Source: Symbiodinium natans
Taxonomy: Eukaryota > Sar > Dinophyceae > Suessiales > Symbiodiniaceae
Direction of reading: 5' to 3'
NCBI GenBank assembly: GCA_905221605.1
Contig: CAJNDS010000076.1
Location: 21,001 to 85,000, forward strand
DNA: 64,000 nt
In this document: positions 1 through 10,602 of the stretch, piece by piece
Numbering within the stretch: position 1 is the stretch's first letter
Layout: every line of letters starts with the position of its first letter
Notes under the pieces: model-generated
Seen by the model: the letters and a program-made list of their open reading frames with translations, nothing else
What the model was told of the DNA's origin: nothing
Databases searched by the model: none
Program-made: the position numbers and the translations under genes

Positions 1-240
1 ACCCTACGAATATGCACGAACCGAGCTTTGCCCTGTTCGCAAAACTCGGGAAAGAAATCGATCCAAGAAGCCTTCGCTGGCATCCAGTTTGAAGAGTTTT
101 TGATCTTTTTGCCAGACCTTGGCAGACCCAGTTGACTCTGGGCCTCTTAGCTGGGCGCTCGCTGTTGTTTTTGTGTTTTTTCCACCCTCTTTCCCAGCAT
201 ATCGTTCCCGACATGTGCAGCGGCGCGGACCCTGCGCGCG

Positions 241-603
241 ATGCGCGTGCGAGTGTGTCTGTGTGAGGCGCGCGAGCTGGCGCTGCTCCCGGCGCTGTCC
301 CTGGCCCTGAGCTTCCTCATGGGCCTCGGGAAGATGAAGGAGATGCTGTGGTTCTTCCAGGTCCGCAGGCTCATGGAGGACATGGCTTTCAGGACAAGGG
401 CCGAGAACAACGAAGTGGACAGGGCCGGGAGGGAGGAAGAATTCGAGGCCGGCCTAAAGGTGGTCGGATGCCATGCCATGCTCGTGGGCCTTGCCGTGTT
501 CTTGATGGCGGGCGCCTTGTTCATCGCGTGCTTCACGCTCTACGCGGCGCACGCCTGTCCCGGAGGGATCAGGTCTCTGAATGGATGCGTGGACATCCCG
601 TGA
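241..603 (+). CDS. Putative two-helix membrane protein, C-terminal exon
   Basis: Open frame of 120 codons ending in TGA. It shows two hydrophobic stretches (about residues 12-31 and 78-102) separated by a charged, Arg/Glu-rich linker, a pattern expected of a small membrane protein. The frame stays open upstream only to about 151, where TAG closes it, and a pyrimidine-rich CAG at about 192-196 could be a 3' splice site, so this may be a last exon rather than a whole gene. The overlapping minus-strand and other-frame ORFs have no such structure. I recognise no family. It lies outside the duplicated units and has no second copy in the window. Confidence 0.4.
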   Translation: MRVRVCLCEARELALLPALSLALSFLMGLGKMKEMLWFFQVRRLMEDMAFRTRAENNEVDRAGREEEFEAGLKVVGCHAMLVGLAVFLMAGALFIACFTLYAAHACPGGIRSLNGCVDIP

Positions 604-1790
604 CAGTCTCACAAGCTTTCGAGGGTGTTTACCCTTCGTTCTGAGCCTGAAAGTGCAGAGAGAGAGAAAGGAATGGAAAGTAGCCTGTGCTGTGAATAAG
701 CCTCACTTGTCTCTTGCTCCTAAAAGCCCATGTCGTGCCTGAAAGCAGGAGGAGGGCACCGGGAGAGCCCTGAAGAGTCCCAGCAGCACCCACGAGTCGG
801 CGACAGAACGGATCGCAGCGGCATTCGCAGCGAGGGCTCGCGCTTCTGGGGGCTGTGCGTGGCGCACACCTGGCACCCCCCGTTAAAGAAACATCAGCAA
901 ACCCCGAGATCCACCCCCTGAAAGAGGGGCAAACACATTGACGAGCGGGGGCATCCCCAAGTCCGACATCCCGAGGATCCCCGAGGCTTTGCAGGAGAGA
1001 GCGCTGCTGAAAGTTGTGCGATCCTTCGCTCGTGTGCCATGTGTGCCATACTTGTCTCAAGCAAGGGTGGAGGGGTTCTGCGGAGACGGGAAGACATGCT
1101 CGGAAGACAGCCTCTTATAAGACCTCTACACTGTGAGCTGGACGGTCGAGCGTCCTGCGAGGTGTTGGTATCCCGCACACTGTCACCTTTGCGCATCAGA
1201 AGCCGCGAAAGTTAGGCACTTGCTGTGACGTACGAAGTGCCCACATTAATTGCATCCACTGATCAATGCCGAATCCCTGTAAGCGCCTTCGTACACCCCG
1301 ACAGCTCTGATGAAGCGTAGGAAAAAGTTTCCCCAAAAACGCTCCCGAGCTCCGAGCCCCTGTCAAAGAACGCGGGCTCGGGGGTTCGTTGCGGCCATGG
1401 CAGCCGGCCCCCTGCCTGTGGCGGTGTGACGGCAGGCAAGGTTTGGGTATGTCGACCCCACAGCCCTAGACGGCCCGGAACCCCCCCTTCGGCCCCCCTA
1501 AACTGCAACTGGACCTTCAGCCTTTCACACCTCGGGATTATGGTTAAGGGTTGAGGTGTTGGCGGTATGCGATTCCCGGAAAGAGCTGCTTCTCCTTGGG
1601 GGACCTTTGAACTCCCGCTCCCCCTCCTCACAGGCGTGCAATGTCCGGCCATGGAGGCATCGCTGCGGTAGCTTTCGCCTCAAGCTGGAGCATTTCCTCC
1701 CACTAAAATGTGTGTTCTCATCATAGTGTGCCCCCCAGAACTCCGGGCTCGACTAAAAAGTGTCCAAGAGTTCAAAGCGTACAGGTGCCC
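604..1790. other. No gene recognised
   Basis: Several short open frames overlap on both strands but none shows domain-like composition or a second conserved copy in the window. The left edge of the large duplicated segment lies near 1,790, where similarity to 26,470 and 60,928 begins. Confidence 0.4.
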
Positions 1791-2780
1791 ACATCCCGCC
1801 GAGCGCCTCCGCGCCAATCTTGCGAGGGTCTCCCGCGCATGCGCTCTTCAGGGCCAAGGCAGGTGGAGTGTGCGAGAGCTGAGGCTGCTGCTTGTACTCT
1901 TGTTGGCCAAGCTTTCGGTGTGAATACGTTGCCGCCTGCATAGGTGATGTAAGAGTTACATAGTATGGAGTACATAGATGCCTCCCAAATTTGAGAGCCC
2001 GAGGGCCCGGGGGCCCAGCCAAGCTCTGGGACTCAGGCAGAGAATGCTTCGACCGACGCTTCCCAAGCCGATGCCGAGGCCCTGTTGCCACCAACGACAG
2101 GGGAACATAGGGGAACCGGGGAGCAGAGATCTTGTCAAATAGCAGGTTCCTGTTCCAAGTATATGGAGATCAGGGGATTCGCATTTTTTCGTGCGGCTGA
2201 AAGTCAGAACCCTGGAGCTGCGATAATGGAAAGAAAAGCTTGGGCACCCACGGAGGCCTGAGGCCGGGGTCGTGCGCTTAAGTGCGCATAGGTGTGCACA
2301 CGTGCCGGTGAAGCATGGCTGAACAGCCGAAGGGAGTCAGCGAGTTGCAGTTTGGGTTGTTGTGTGGGTTTTGGGATGCTTGGGGATGTTTTAGGGAGTT
2401 TTTGCCGTGTTGCATCAAGCTCGCGCGTGTGAAGTCTCGGTAGACCACATGCCCCGCGAGCCAGTCATGTTTAAAGAGAAGTTGTTGAGTCCTGCTTGCA
2501 GGACCAAGCATCGTCTCCAACATGCCCCCAGGCCCGCAGCAGCCATGTGCACAGAGTTGGTTTGACCGGTTTTGGTTCCTTCATCCTTGGATCGAAGCTT
2601 GTTCCCGGCTTCCGTACTACGTACATGATGTACTCGGACCCGTCAGGTCTTGCTTTCCTCGTGTTGCCTGGAAACCTGAGGTCTTATGATATGCGCTTGC
2701 CGGGTCGTGCTAGCGTGAGATCGACTGCCCACGGACCTAAGACTTGCTTCGTCCTTGCCAATGTTTCCGAGCATTGCCAG
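1790..2780 (+). other. Conserved leader region of unit 1
   Basis: Upstream sequence shared by all three units (compare 26,470-27,227 and 60,928-61,675). A frame is open from 2,496 through the next exon, but its N-terminal part is not conserved in frame in the other copies. The region is therefore more likely 5' non-coding or intron than protein. Confidence 0.5.
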
Positions 2781-3216
2781 GACCGATTGCCTCCCATCGG
2801 GAAGGTCCTGATCGCCTCCGAAACGGTCGACAACTGCATCCGCGTTTGCACGTCTTGCCCGTCAGACCTCTACAACCACGTCGAGGCCTTGTGCAGCGAG
2901 TTGGATATCAGGAGGGCCTTTGGTAGAAAGGGCGACTTCATGGAGGACACAGAAGGCGAAGACTGGTTCGGCCATTGGCAGAACCGAGTGCTGCAAGCTC
3001 TGGACGACGCCCTCCAGACGAAGCGAGAGGGTGCCATCTCCCTCCAGAGCCTAATGATCACCGACGGCAATAATCCCAACTGCAAGCGGGAGCAGGAGAA
3101 CATGGAGGAGTTAGCGGAAGCGCTTCAGTTTGAGCGCGGAACGTCATTGAGCTTCCAGGTGATTCGTCGGCTGCTGTGCATGCAAGACTTGGAAACGGAG
3201 GTTTGCACCATGACCG
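2781..3216 (+). CDS. Helicase-gene exon h1, unit 1 (N-terminal region, unknown domain)
   Basis: Exon inferred from three copies (27,228 and 61,676). It follows a conserved CATTGCCAG acceptor and ends at a GTCAG donor. It encodes about 145 residues: a CxxCxxxLYNHVEALCSEL stretch, an acidic segment with EDTEGEDWFGHW, and a Glu-rich helix near the end. Substitutions between copies keep the frame open, supporting coding function. I recognise no family; the paired cysteines could be structural. Position and order suggest it is the N-terminal part of the protein whose helicase core is at 5.8-7.7 kb. Confidence 0.65.
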
Positions 3217-3498
3217 GTCAGTTTTTGTTTGCGTGTGGTTGAGCCGACAGACCCCCAAACCCATCCAAACTCAAACCCCAAAGCAGCAAAGCAGCGGGGA
3301 GTCAACATTCAAAGGGTCGATGCTTCCTGTCCCCAAATGATGCCCAGGTAGTTTGCCGAGACAGGACGGGCGTATTCAAATCAGCTTGAGTCAGGGCTGA
3401 GTGCAGAAATATCTGGAACTAAAGTGCAGGCAACAACATGAAACAGCTATCTCGTCTGCCCTTGTGCTCGCGATCTTGGTTGGGCCTGCTCATGCGAG

Positions 3499-3617
3499 GA
3501 GCACGAAGTCCAACGGGCTTACAAGCAATTCCTCGACTCGGGCAAGCACAAAGATGCCTGGTCCTTCTACCTGAGGGCCATGGCTTTGAAGGACCCTGGC
3601 CTTGCTAGACACATTGA
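3499..3617 (+). CDS. Helicase-gene exon h2, unit 1
   Basis: Short exon after an AG|GAGCACG acceptor, conserved at 27,859 and 62,379. It encodes a charged helix with a central SGKHKDAWSFYL stretch found in all three copies. Its 3' end is uncertain because similarity fades after the ALKD residues. Confidence 0.5.
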
Positions 3618-3694
3618 AGGGCTTTTCTTTTATGTCGTTTGCGCGCCCTGTTGCACAACCCATAAGCACTCTTACCCCGAACTTGCTTTCACAG

Positions 3695-3726
3695 GAACTC
3701 GAAGCAAGTGCTTGCGGATGTTAACA

Positions 3727-3728
<2 letters not shown>
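3695..3728 (+). CDS. Helicase-gene micro-exon h3, unit 1
   Basis: A 34-nt block between a TTTCACAG acceptor and a GT donor, matched at 62,707-62,741 in unit 3 (35 nt). Reading frame: about NSKQVLADVNN. In unit 2 the equivalent sequence near 28,070 has lost its acceptor. Small size keeps confidence low. Confidence 0.35.

Positions 3729-3781
<53 letters not shown>
3729..3781. repeat. (GT)n microsatellite at an intron start
   Basis: About 26 GT units beginning exactly at the inferred GT donor of exon h3. The unit 3 equivalent at 62,742-62,764 is short and interrupted; in unit 2 the place is occupied by the 2.9 kb inverted-repeat element. Confidence 0.9.
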
Positions 3782-4015
3782 GGTGGTACTTGTATGCATG
3801 TGGTCGCCACATCCCCTCCTAGTTGCTGCTATATCCTATGCCGTCCTACGCAATGGACGCCAACAGCCGGCATTCAATTGCAATTGTTTCAGTATGTCTC
3901 TTGCAGGTGGAAGTTGTGATGGCCACAAAGTATTGCAACGGAATTTGTTTTGTGCACATGCCCTGGCGTCACCACGAGCATGATATAGCCCTCGGGGCTG
4001 ACAAGTGCTTGGCAG

Positions 4016-4539
4016 GCGCAGACCTCTTCACCAGGACCATCAGTGCAGATGCTGATCGAGCGCAGCGACATCGTCGGATCTATCCTGACCGGAGAAGGAG
4101 CTCATCAGCCGAAAGATTGCGATCTTAGGTTCTGCGAGAGAGTCGAGTGGCTCATCAAGTGTGCGGAGGCTTCGCGACGCATCAGGCCGATTGTGGACAA
4201 GCGCTGGAAGATCCCGATCAGGTTCGACCCACAGAGCCGGCTGACTCAATGGGCAGTGGAGAGAGAACTGGACCTGGCAGAAACGAACCTGGACTTCGAG
4301 AGACATTTCGCAAGTTGCATACAGGACTTCGCCCCAAGCAAAGGCAACCAGAAGGGTCGTGACAGACTTCAGCTTTTCCAGAGGTGGCATTGCGCATCCG
4401 ACATTCAGCTGGCGTTGCAGAGGGAGGAGGAACTGAAGTGGATTTTGCAGGAGGCAAGAAAAGCAAAGCTGCGGGATGACATTCTGAAACAGATGAAATC
4501 AAAGCTGAAGGAGAGCCAGAAGCAGCTGCAGGAGGACCG
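4016..4539 (+). CDS. Helicase-gene exon h4, unit 1
   Basis: Exon of about 174 codons after GGCAG|G and ending at CCG|GTGG. It contains FCERVEWLIKCAEASRR, the strongly conserved RWKIPIRFDPQS stretch, and a C-terminal coiled-coil-like region rich in Glu, Lys and Gln. Copies at 31,683-32,287 and 63,036-63,561 keep the frame. Unit 2 carries an in-frame internal insertion that repeats the segment around the second conserved Phe-Ala block. Family not recognised. Confidence 0.65.
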
Positions 4540-4786
4540 GTGGTGCTGCTGCAGCCAGCGTCTGTATGTAAGTTTTCACCTGGTCAGCGAGCAACGTTTT
4601 GTCGGATGGAGGTAGAGATGGATGTTGAATTTGGCCAAATGCAATGCGAGGCAAGTAGCTAGTGGACAAAATGCGGTTGGACGCGTGCTAGGAAGCTGTC
4701 AAAACCAGAAAGGGCCAGGGAGAGACAGTGACTTCAGCCGAGGCTCAAAGGGCTGCACAGATGAAACTTGATCACTGCTCTTGCAG

Positions 4787-4841
4787 GAGGTTTGGTACTT
4801 CGTGGAGATGCTGCACTTGACGCCGAAAGTGCGATCTGCCG
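4787..4841 (+). CDS. Helicase-gene micro-exon h5, unit 1
   Basis: A 55-nt exon after CTCTTGCAG and before GGTGTTC. It encodes EVWYFVEMLHLTPKVRSAG, and the unit 2 copy at 32,728-32,782 has the same length and reading. Both are flanked by AG and GT. The sequence reads into a stop immediately after the donor, which supports splicing. Confidence 0.55.
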
Positions 4842-5293
4842 GTGTTCAGCTCAGTCTCTGACATCATGCAAATGGCACCCTAGGGCATCTGCAAGGACTG
4901 GGCTGAGCATGTAGGAGTAAGGCGACTTACCTATATTTCGAAGGCCTCTTGTATATTTCGAAGGCCTCCATCCACCTGGAACCCCAGCCAGCATGTGTTA
5001 GAGGGCAGCAATGCCATTGTCCTGCTGGTGCACAAACAAACGTCATGTGGAATTCTCAGACTGGCTTGTTTTCGTTGGTAGAAACAAACGTACTAGCAAA
5101 AGATGAGTATCCAGCACCGTTTATAAACTTGTCTAGCCGTTGGGAAAATGTATATCACCGTGCTCGTAGCTGTTGTCGACCTCCACTTCCGCCGCCCGGA
5201 ACTGCTTGCGGGCTGTTTTCCTCCCACGGGAGAGAGACCCATGGGCCAGTCACAGAACGAGTAGACACAACGTGATTCATGCTGCTAGCTTAG

Positions 5294-5718
5294 GCCATCG
5301 CAAGCACGATGTGGATCCCGAGAACGAAGGCAAGTGCTGTTGCTACAAGCTTTACGGCCAAAGGATGGTTTGGGGCTGCAGCTGGCACAAGAGATATCTT
5401 GAATATGTCCATGAAGCGGTTGCAAGAATTCACAGAGGAGAGGAGGAACAGCAATTCCATCGCGTAGACGACGGGCATGCTCTCACACAGGATTTTCCAG
5501 AAGGTTATCCGGTGGATGCATGGTGCGAGGTGACGAAGTCATGGCGCCGAGGAGTCGTGAAAGAGAAGAGAACAAGGCAAGAGGATGGTTCAGCCAACGT
5601 GGAGGCACGCTGGACCATTCGATGCGAGCACAGCGAGGGCACTTTTCATTCATCCTTCCTCTGCGACACAGCCGTGGCCACAAAGGAGTTGTTGGACCAC
5701 TTTGGCAGGGGGCTTAAC
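5294..5718 (+). CDS. Helicase-gene exon h6, unit 1 (possible Tudor/SH3-like barrel)
   Basis: Exon after GCTTAG|G, copied at 33,396-33,832. It encodes a basic GHRKH start, a short Cys cluster (KCCCYK), an aromatic helix and a conserved stretch with FPEGYPVDAWCEVTKSWRRG, then RWTIRCEH and CDTAVATKELLDHF. The pattern of a hydrophobic-Asp-Ala-Trp turn followed by Trp-Arg-Arg-Gly and a second strand pair resembles small chromatin-type barrels (Tudor, Agenet, SH3); this is inference only. Similarity between copies drops just after the LLDHF segment, which I take as the exon end. The donor base pair is not certain. Confidence 0.6.
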
Positions 5719-5824
5719 TTAAGTCAAGCTTTAGTGGCTCCCCGCTTTCCTGCCTTCTTGTCTGCACACCCCGAACTAGTTGTGCACTGATTCTCCTCTG
5801 ACTCCAGACATCCCGTCGAGCTAA

Positions 5825-7792
5825 GGTCACTTAAAGCTCCGGGAGATCTTCATTGAGCGCCTGAAGCGCACGAGCGTGCTCGACATCCGCGCGGCGCGAC
5901 TCGGCTCTGGCCTTTCATCCTTGATGATCAAGCTTGGTGTGCCCACCATCGGGTCCCTGCATCATCTCAGGGATCGGTTCTTCAGTGGCGATCTAGAGGA
6001 GGAGATCAATAGAGGTCTGTCCGACCGGAGCTGGCGGGTTGAAATGGACAGCGCCAGTTTCCTGGAGTTCTACGAGCACACGTTGCTGGCCTTCAAGGAC
6101 CTCACACCACACCAGAAAAAGCATCTTCAGGACATCCAACGGTTTGATGAGGTGCACTTGTCGGCCCCGGCGGGGGCCGGCAAGACTTTCGTTGCAGTGC
6201 AGCGTGTCATCGACGCTCTCACGGAAGAGACAGAAAAGGCTCCTGCCCATGTACTCTATGTGGCTCCTACTGTTGAGCTCGCCTACTATTTCATACAATG
6301 GATGATTGTACGACTGGCGTCGCAAGCGGAGTCCCGGTTTGTGAGCGAGATCAATGAGCTTCTACAGCGCATGGTGGTCCTGCACAGCCCTTACCAAGCA
6401 CTGCTTTCACCTAGACTGGACGAGAAGGATCGGCGCATCACCCTGGAAGTTGCGGGCAGCATCGACACGTTTGGGCTCACAGTCATGGACGAGGCCCACA
6501 ACCTGTACGCAGAGGGTGTGGACCAGGGCATTCTGGCAGATCTCAAGAGCCGCAGGAGGCTGCTTCTCTCGGACGAATCGCAGGCTGCAGCCGTGAGCAC
6601 CAGATTCCCCGAGATGCACCGAGCCAACCTAAGAGAGGTCGTCCGAAGCACGAGGCAGATCGTGCTGGGCGCAAGATCCTTTCGATCTGACACTGGGGCG
6701 GTCACATCCACCGGCACAGATGGGCCGCCCTTGAAGTCCTTTCTCTTCGATGGTTCGGACGCCAAAGACGAGTTTAAGCTCTACGCCACGCACGTCGCAG
6801 ATGCCATTGCGCACGTTGCAGATGCGTATCCCAACATCAGTCTCCACCAACGACTCGCGCTGCTAGTCCCGGATGAGGAGTTTCTGATGCAATTGAAGAC
6901 GGCCCTGGCGCCTGTCTTGAAGAGCAAGCTTCCAGATCGCCACCTTCACTTCGTGTCGTTCAAAGAATCCTTGCGCTCCCTGCCGGAGCTGTTTCGGACC
7001 CTCGGCAGTCAGCCTGTGCAGAAGTCCGAGCAACGGTTGGAGCACATCGTCCTGGACACGGTGAGCGTCACAGATGGCCTGGAGAAGCTCATCGTCATCT
7101 GTATCGGGCTGGATGCCCCGATTCGCCGAGGTGCGGGAGATCTCTTTACTCGCGCAAACCTTTACAAAGGCATCACGCGGGCCCAGCTGAAGGCCATAGT
7201 GGTGAACAAGCGCGTCCCGGAGGGCTGGTTTCACTTCCTCACCAACGTCCGTTTCTCCGGCAAAGAGCTGTCCGAAGAGGAGGCATCGAAGTACGGCTCA
7301 AAGGCCGCAGCCAAGATTTGCCAAGAAGCAAAGGATGGCCTGGGCAGTGCCGCACAGGAAGAGGAGCCAAGCACGCACGACAGCAGAAGCAGAGAGGAGG
7401 CCAGGCCGCAGCCAAGCGTTCCGGATGAAAGGCAGGCGGATCTGAAGAACGAGAGTTCTCACGTAGAAAGGTCTCAGCAAGAGACAAAAGCTACAAGCGC
7501 AGCTGGCAGGAAAGCCGATCCAGACATGTCTCAGCCGCAGACACGCAGCACCAGCACAGCCGAAAGGGAGTCTGAGTTGACAGGAGACTCGGTGACGACG
7601 CCACAGCACGAGTCTAGCATCTGGGACACCAGAAGCAACACGGTTTCGGCTCATGCCCGGAAGCCCATCTTCGATCCATTCGCCGAGGACTGGCGGTCTT
7701 GGGATATATTCCAAACCCTAAGCACTAAAGAGCCGCTAAGCCGCTCAGCCAAGCTTACAGCCTTGCCGTGGTGTCCCCCGCAGTGCAAGTAA
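5825..7792 (+). CDS. Superfamily 1 helicase-like core, unit 1
   Basis: Open frame of about 655 codons. Counting from the GTG at 5,876: Walker A SAPAGAGKT at residues 96-104, Walker B DEAH at 205-208, a motif III-like LLLSDESQ about 25 residues on, and a motif VI-like LYKGITRAQ at 429-437. That order is typical of superfamily 1 ATP-dependent helicases (UvrD/Upf1 class). The C-terminal ~130 residues are Ser/Thr/Glu/Arg-rich and probably disordered. No ATG is present where unit 2 has one (ATT instead), and an in-frame TAA lies at 5,822. This is therefore an internal exon starting just after an AAG, with exons h1-h6 upstream. Exon end in unit 2 is at the ...EDWRS codons; here the donor seems deleted and the frame runs to 7,792. 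Substrate unknown. Confidence 0.8.
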   Translation, partial: GHLKLREIFIERLKRTSVLDIRAARLGSGLSSLMIKLGVPTIGSLHHLRDRFFSGDLEEEINRGLSDRSWRVEMDSASFLEFYEHTLLAFKDLTPHQKKHLQDIQRFDEVHLSAPAGAGKTFVAVQRVIDALTEETEKAPAHVLYVAPTVELAYYFIQWMIVRLASQAESRFVSEINELLQRMVVLHSPYQALLSPRLDEKDRRITLEVAGSIDTFGLTVMDEAHNLYAEGVDQGILADLKSRRRLLLSDESQAAAVSTRFPEMHRANLREVVRSTRQIVLGARSFRSDTGAVTSTGTDGPPLKSFLFDGSDAKDEFKLYATHVADAIAHVADAYPNISLHQRLALLVPDEEFLMQLKTALAPVLKSKLPDRHLHFVSFKESLRSLPELFRTLGSQPVQKSEQRLEHIVLDTVSVTDGLEKLIVICIGLDAPIRRGAGDLFTRANLYKGITRAQLKAIVVNKRVPEGWFHFLTNVRFSGKELSEEEASKYGSKAAAKICQEAKDGLGSAAQEEEPSTHDSRSREEARPQPSVPDERQADLKNESSHVERSQQETKATSAAGRKADPDMSQPQTRSTSTAERESELTGDSVTTPQHESSIWDTRSNTVSAHARKPIFDPFAEDWRSWDIFQTLSTKEPLSRSAKLTALPWCPPQCK

Positions 7793-8800
7793 GTACACGC
7801 GGACCTGGTAGAAGGCCTCGTCAGAATATCCCACAGTGTGTCCGATGATGTCTAGTTTTTTGGGACATCCAGGAGAGCCGAGTTCCGGTCAGTTCCGAAG
7901 AGTTCCTTCTCGACCCGATGCCCCAGGACTGGAGACTGCCTTGTTGCGTGTGCTGCTTTGTTCTGTGCTTGTGCCTTTCGTTCCGTTATCGGGTGCTTGG
8001 AGTTGTCGTCTCATCGTTTTCGCATGGATGTTTCCATGGGCAGGATTTGGAGGTGCGTTCTGAGGGTACCGCAAGTTTTTGCCAGTCTTCCAAGCCGCAA
8101 GCCCCGAAGCCGCAAGGGCCAAGGCCTAAAACCTCCAAAGCCCGAACCCACGAAGCACAAGCGAGAAGAAGACCTCTCCGAAAATGTTGTCCTCAACTTC
8201 GGAGACAGGAAGAGAGAAGACCCGCAAATCCCAAAAGGCTGTGGACACCCTCTATAGCACCTATAGTGCATCGCCTACGTGCGGAGACAGTCAAAATCTT
8301 TCGACCAGAGCCCGCGATCTGCCAAGTGAACCTTAGGAATCTCAAGCTGCCCTTGCTTGAAAGTCTTTTGAACCTGCTTGAAAGTCTTGAAAAGTCTTGA
8401 AACAAAATCTTTGAGGATCTCATGGAAGTTGGGTCTCCCGGGAGTCACAGCGCGTCGGGGCGGGGAGGGAGGGAGGGGAGAGGAATGGAGTTCCGCTGCA
8501 GTATACGGCCAGCGTACACAGCTGAGCTGCCTCCATTTTCAGCAGAATCCGGCACCCTCGCACATCGTCTAGCAGGCAGGAACTTCACGGGAAAGGGTCG
8601 CGTCGGGTCGGATCAACCAGGCGTGTCGTGCGGGGCATGCGGCCGTGCAGAGTCTACCCAGCTACACACATCGTCGGCCTTCAGCCGGCGCATGCTCCGA
8701 GATGCCCACGAGCTTATCCACGATGGAAGGACGAAGCTGAAGTACACATGGAGAATCCCGGTGCCTGCAGCAGCTTCTCCTTCATGGCAAACCTGTCCAG
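7793..8800 (+). other. Intron or 3' region of helicase gene, unit 1
   Basis: Conserved with 36,372-37,145 in unit 2, but the reading frames are not kept over most of it. A basic stretch at about 8,090-8,230 is open in one frame yet is broken in the other copy. I make no exon call here. Confidence 0.4.
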
Positions 8801-8848
8801 GACCAGCCCAGGGAGCCTTTCGATGAGGAAGCAGAGAGTTGGCAGAAG
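8801..8848 (+). CDS. Possible helicase-gene exon h8, unit 1
   Basis: A 48-nt block between GTCCAG and GCTTGCAG, coding for DQPREPFDEEAESWQK. The unit 2 copy (37,146-37,193) is identical in protein while its flanks differ, suggesting an acidic micro-exon with a GC donor. Short length limits confidence. Confidence 0.35.
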
Positions 8849-10203
8849 GCTTGCAGCGGACTTGCGCATTGTCCCTGTGCACCGCCTGTTGTTGTCAGGG
8901 TGGTGGTTGCAACATGCAGCTTTTTTGTAATTAGACAGCAGCAACTGCAGCGGCGGCGGCGTAGGGAAAGGCATCTCCAGGCGAGACCCGAGTTTTCCAT
9001 TTGCTTGCTCTTGGGCTGAAGCCCCCCAATTTCGGAAGCTGCGCTGGGCGCAGGGTCAATGTCCTGTTGTCCACTCTGAACTAGGCCTGGGGCCTGGACG
9101 TAACAGAGAGCTTGCAAAGAGCGATTTCTGGAACCTCGAGGCCGTGTCCCTGTTTAGAAACCCAGACACCTCTGATGGAACCCCCGATGCCGCGTCCCTC
9201 TCAAAGAGAGGCGCCCCTGAGATGAACAGGGGATGCTATGAGACCCTAAGCATCTCTAAACACGATATAAATGAGATGGGGCGTGGCAAGCCCTGACACC
9301 GAACATGATATGGGGGTTGGGAGTCCTGACCGTTGGCTGGCAAGGGTTAGTGGCCAAAATCCTGGAAGGGGAGGTGTTGGCTGGCAAGGCCTAAGGTGTG
9401 GAAGCCCTGAACCCTACAAGAAAGTGAAAATATAACCGAAGTGGGGCTCGCATTGCGCCCGCATCATGGGAGCATGGGTGTTTGTGATCTCATGAACCCT
9501 TTTAGCCCAACCCCCGATGCCAGCGCTTTCAAAGAGAGGCGCATCTGAGACGAACAGGGGATGCTATGAGACCCCCAAGCCGCCAAAGGAGATGTTGGCT
9601 GGCAAGCCCTCTAAGCATCTCGAAACCCTATATACATGAGATGCTGACACCGAACAGGATATGGACGTTGGGAGCTGACCGTTGGCTGACAAGGCCCAAA
9701 AAACTGAGCCCTCGAAAGGGGGATGAAAGGGGGATGTTGGCTGGCAAGGCCTGAGGTGTGGAGGCCCTGAACCCTACAAAAAAGTGAAAAGTATAGGGTT
9801 CAGAGATGTGGCTGGCAAGTCCCAAAACCGAGCAGGTGGGGAGTGCTTCTGAAGCCTTAGAAGGCACCAAAAAGCGACGGTGCCTGGAGGCTCAGCCCTA
9901 AAAACGGGCACGGGGGAGTGGTAAGCCTTGACTCCAAACACGATAGGCTGGGAGACCTGTCCAGAGCCTCCAGAGCCCTGCTCAAGTTGTCGTGGCTGCG
10001 GTTTCTTTTCCGTTTACAGTTCTTTTCTCAGAAATATCACTGGCAGAGTGCACATGCGTAGCGCCATGGGTGCATATGTGGGCGCGAAGGATCCCAAAAC
10101 GGAGCCAGCGAATCCATGCGCAGCTTTTTCTGACGGTCGCACCGCCAAGGGCATCCCAAAAGCGTATACCCTGAATGCGGTGGGTGATTGCTGGTCCTGC
10201 CAG
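8849..10203. repeat. Intergenic region with a ~330-bp imperfect tandem repeat
   Basis: Contains two copies (about 9,187-9,420 and 9,510-9,780) of a block with the phrases GGGATGCTATGAGACCC and GTTGGCTGGCAAGG. Unit 2 has one copy at about 38,130-38,400. No coding frame is conserved. The end of this region (9,930-10,200) may hold a 5' exon or leader of the LRR gene, since unit 2 aligns there, but the frames differ. Confidence 0.6.
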
Positions 10204-10320
10204 GTCAAAGAAGCTCTTCGCGCCGACAGATTCGACGCGGCCTCTGCATTGGCAGCGCTGAAGAACTTCGCAGCGCCGGGGCTTCCCTATCCCGATGAAG
10301 CGCGCGTGTTCGTGGTGCAG
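10204..10320 (+). CDS. LRR gene, N-terminal exon i, unit 1
   Basis: Exactly 117 nt (39 codons) after CCTGCCAG, ending GTGCAG before GC; the unit 2 copy at 38,759-38,875 has identical length. It encodes an Ala-rich helix starting VKEALRADRFDAASALAAL and a short Pro-Asp-Glu tail. Differences between the copies are few and keep the frame. Likely a GC-AG intron follows. It probably forms the N-terminal helical cap of the LRR protein (inference). Confidence 0.55.
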
Positions 10321-10496
10321 GCGCCGCAAATATCTCGTGTGTGGAAGCCATGGAGGTCGCATAAACGTCTTTCACCGGGCCCAGGAAAGCAAAAGAGTGA
10401 TGCGGTGCGGAGGCCTGCAGCTCAGCTCGCGGCAGGCAGGAAGCAAAGCTCCCAGAAGCCCCCCCAACAGAGATCCCCTGCCAAGCTGCTGCCGAG

Positions 10497-10602
10497 GCGA
10501 CGTCAAGAAAGCGGCCGGAGCTGCTGGACGCGGGGAACTACTCGAAGAGTTGCTGATCCTGCTCCTTTTCGGCGTCGGCGAGGCGAGAAGCCGCGATCTG
10601 AG
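10497..10602 (+). CDS. LRR gene, N-terminal exon ii, unit 1
   Basis: Open frame with an Ala/Gly-rich start followed by GELLEELLILLLFGVGEARS. The unit 2 copy at 39,053-39,156 lacks exactly one Leu codon, a 3-nt indel that keeps the frame, which supports coding. The amphipathic Leu-rich helix could cap the first repeat. The 3' end is approximate. Confidence 0.45.
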
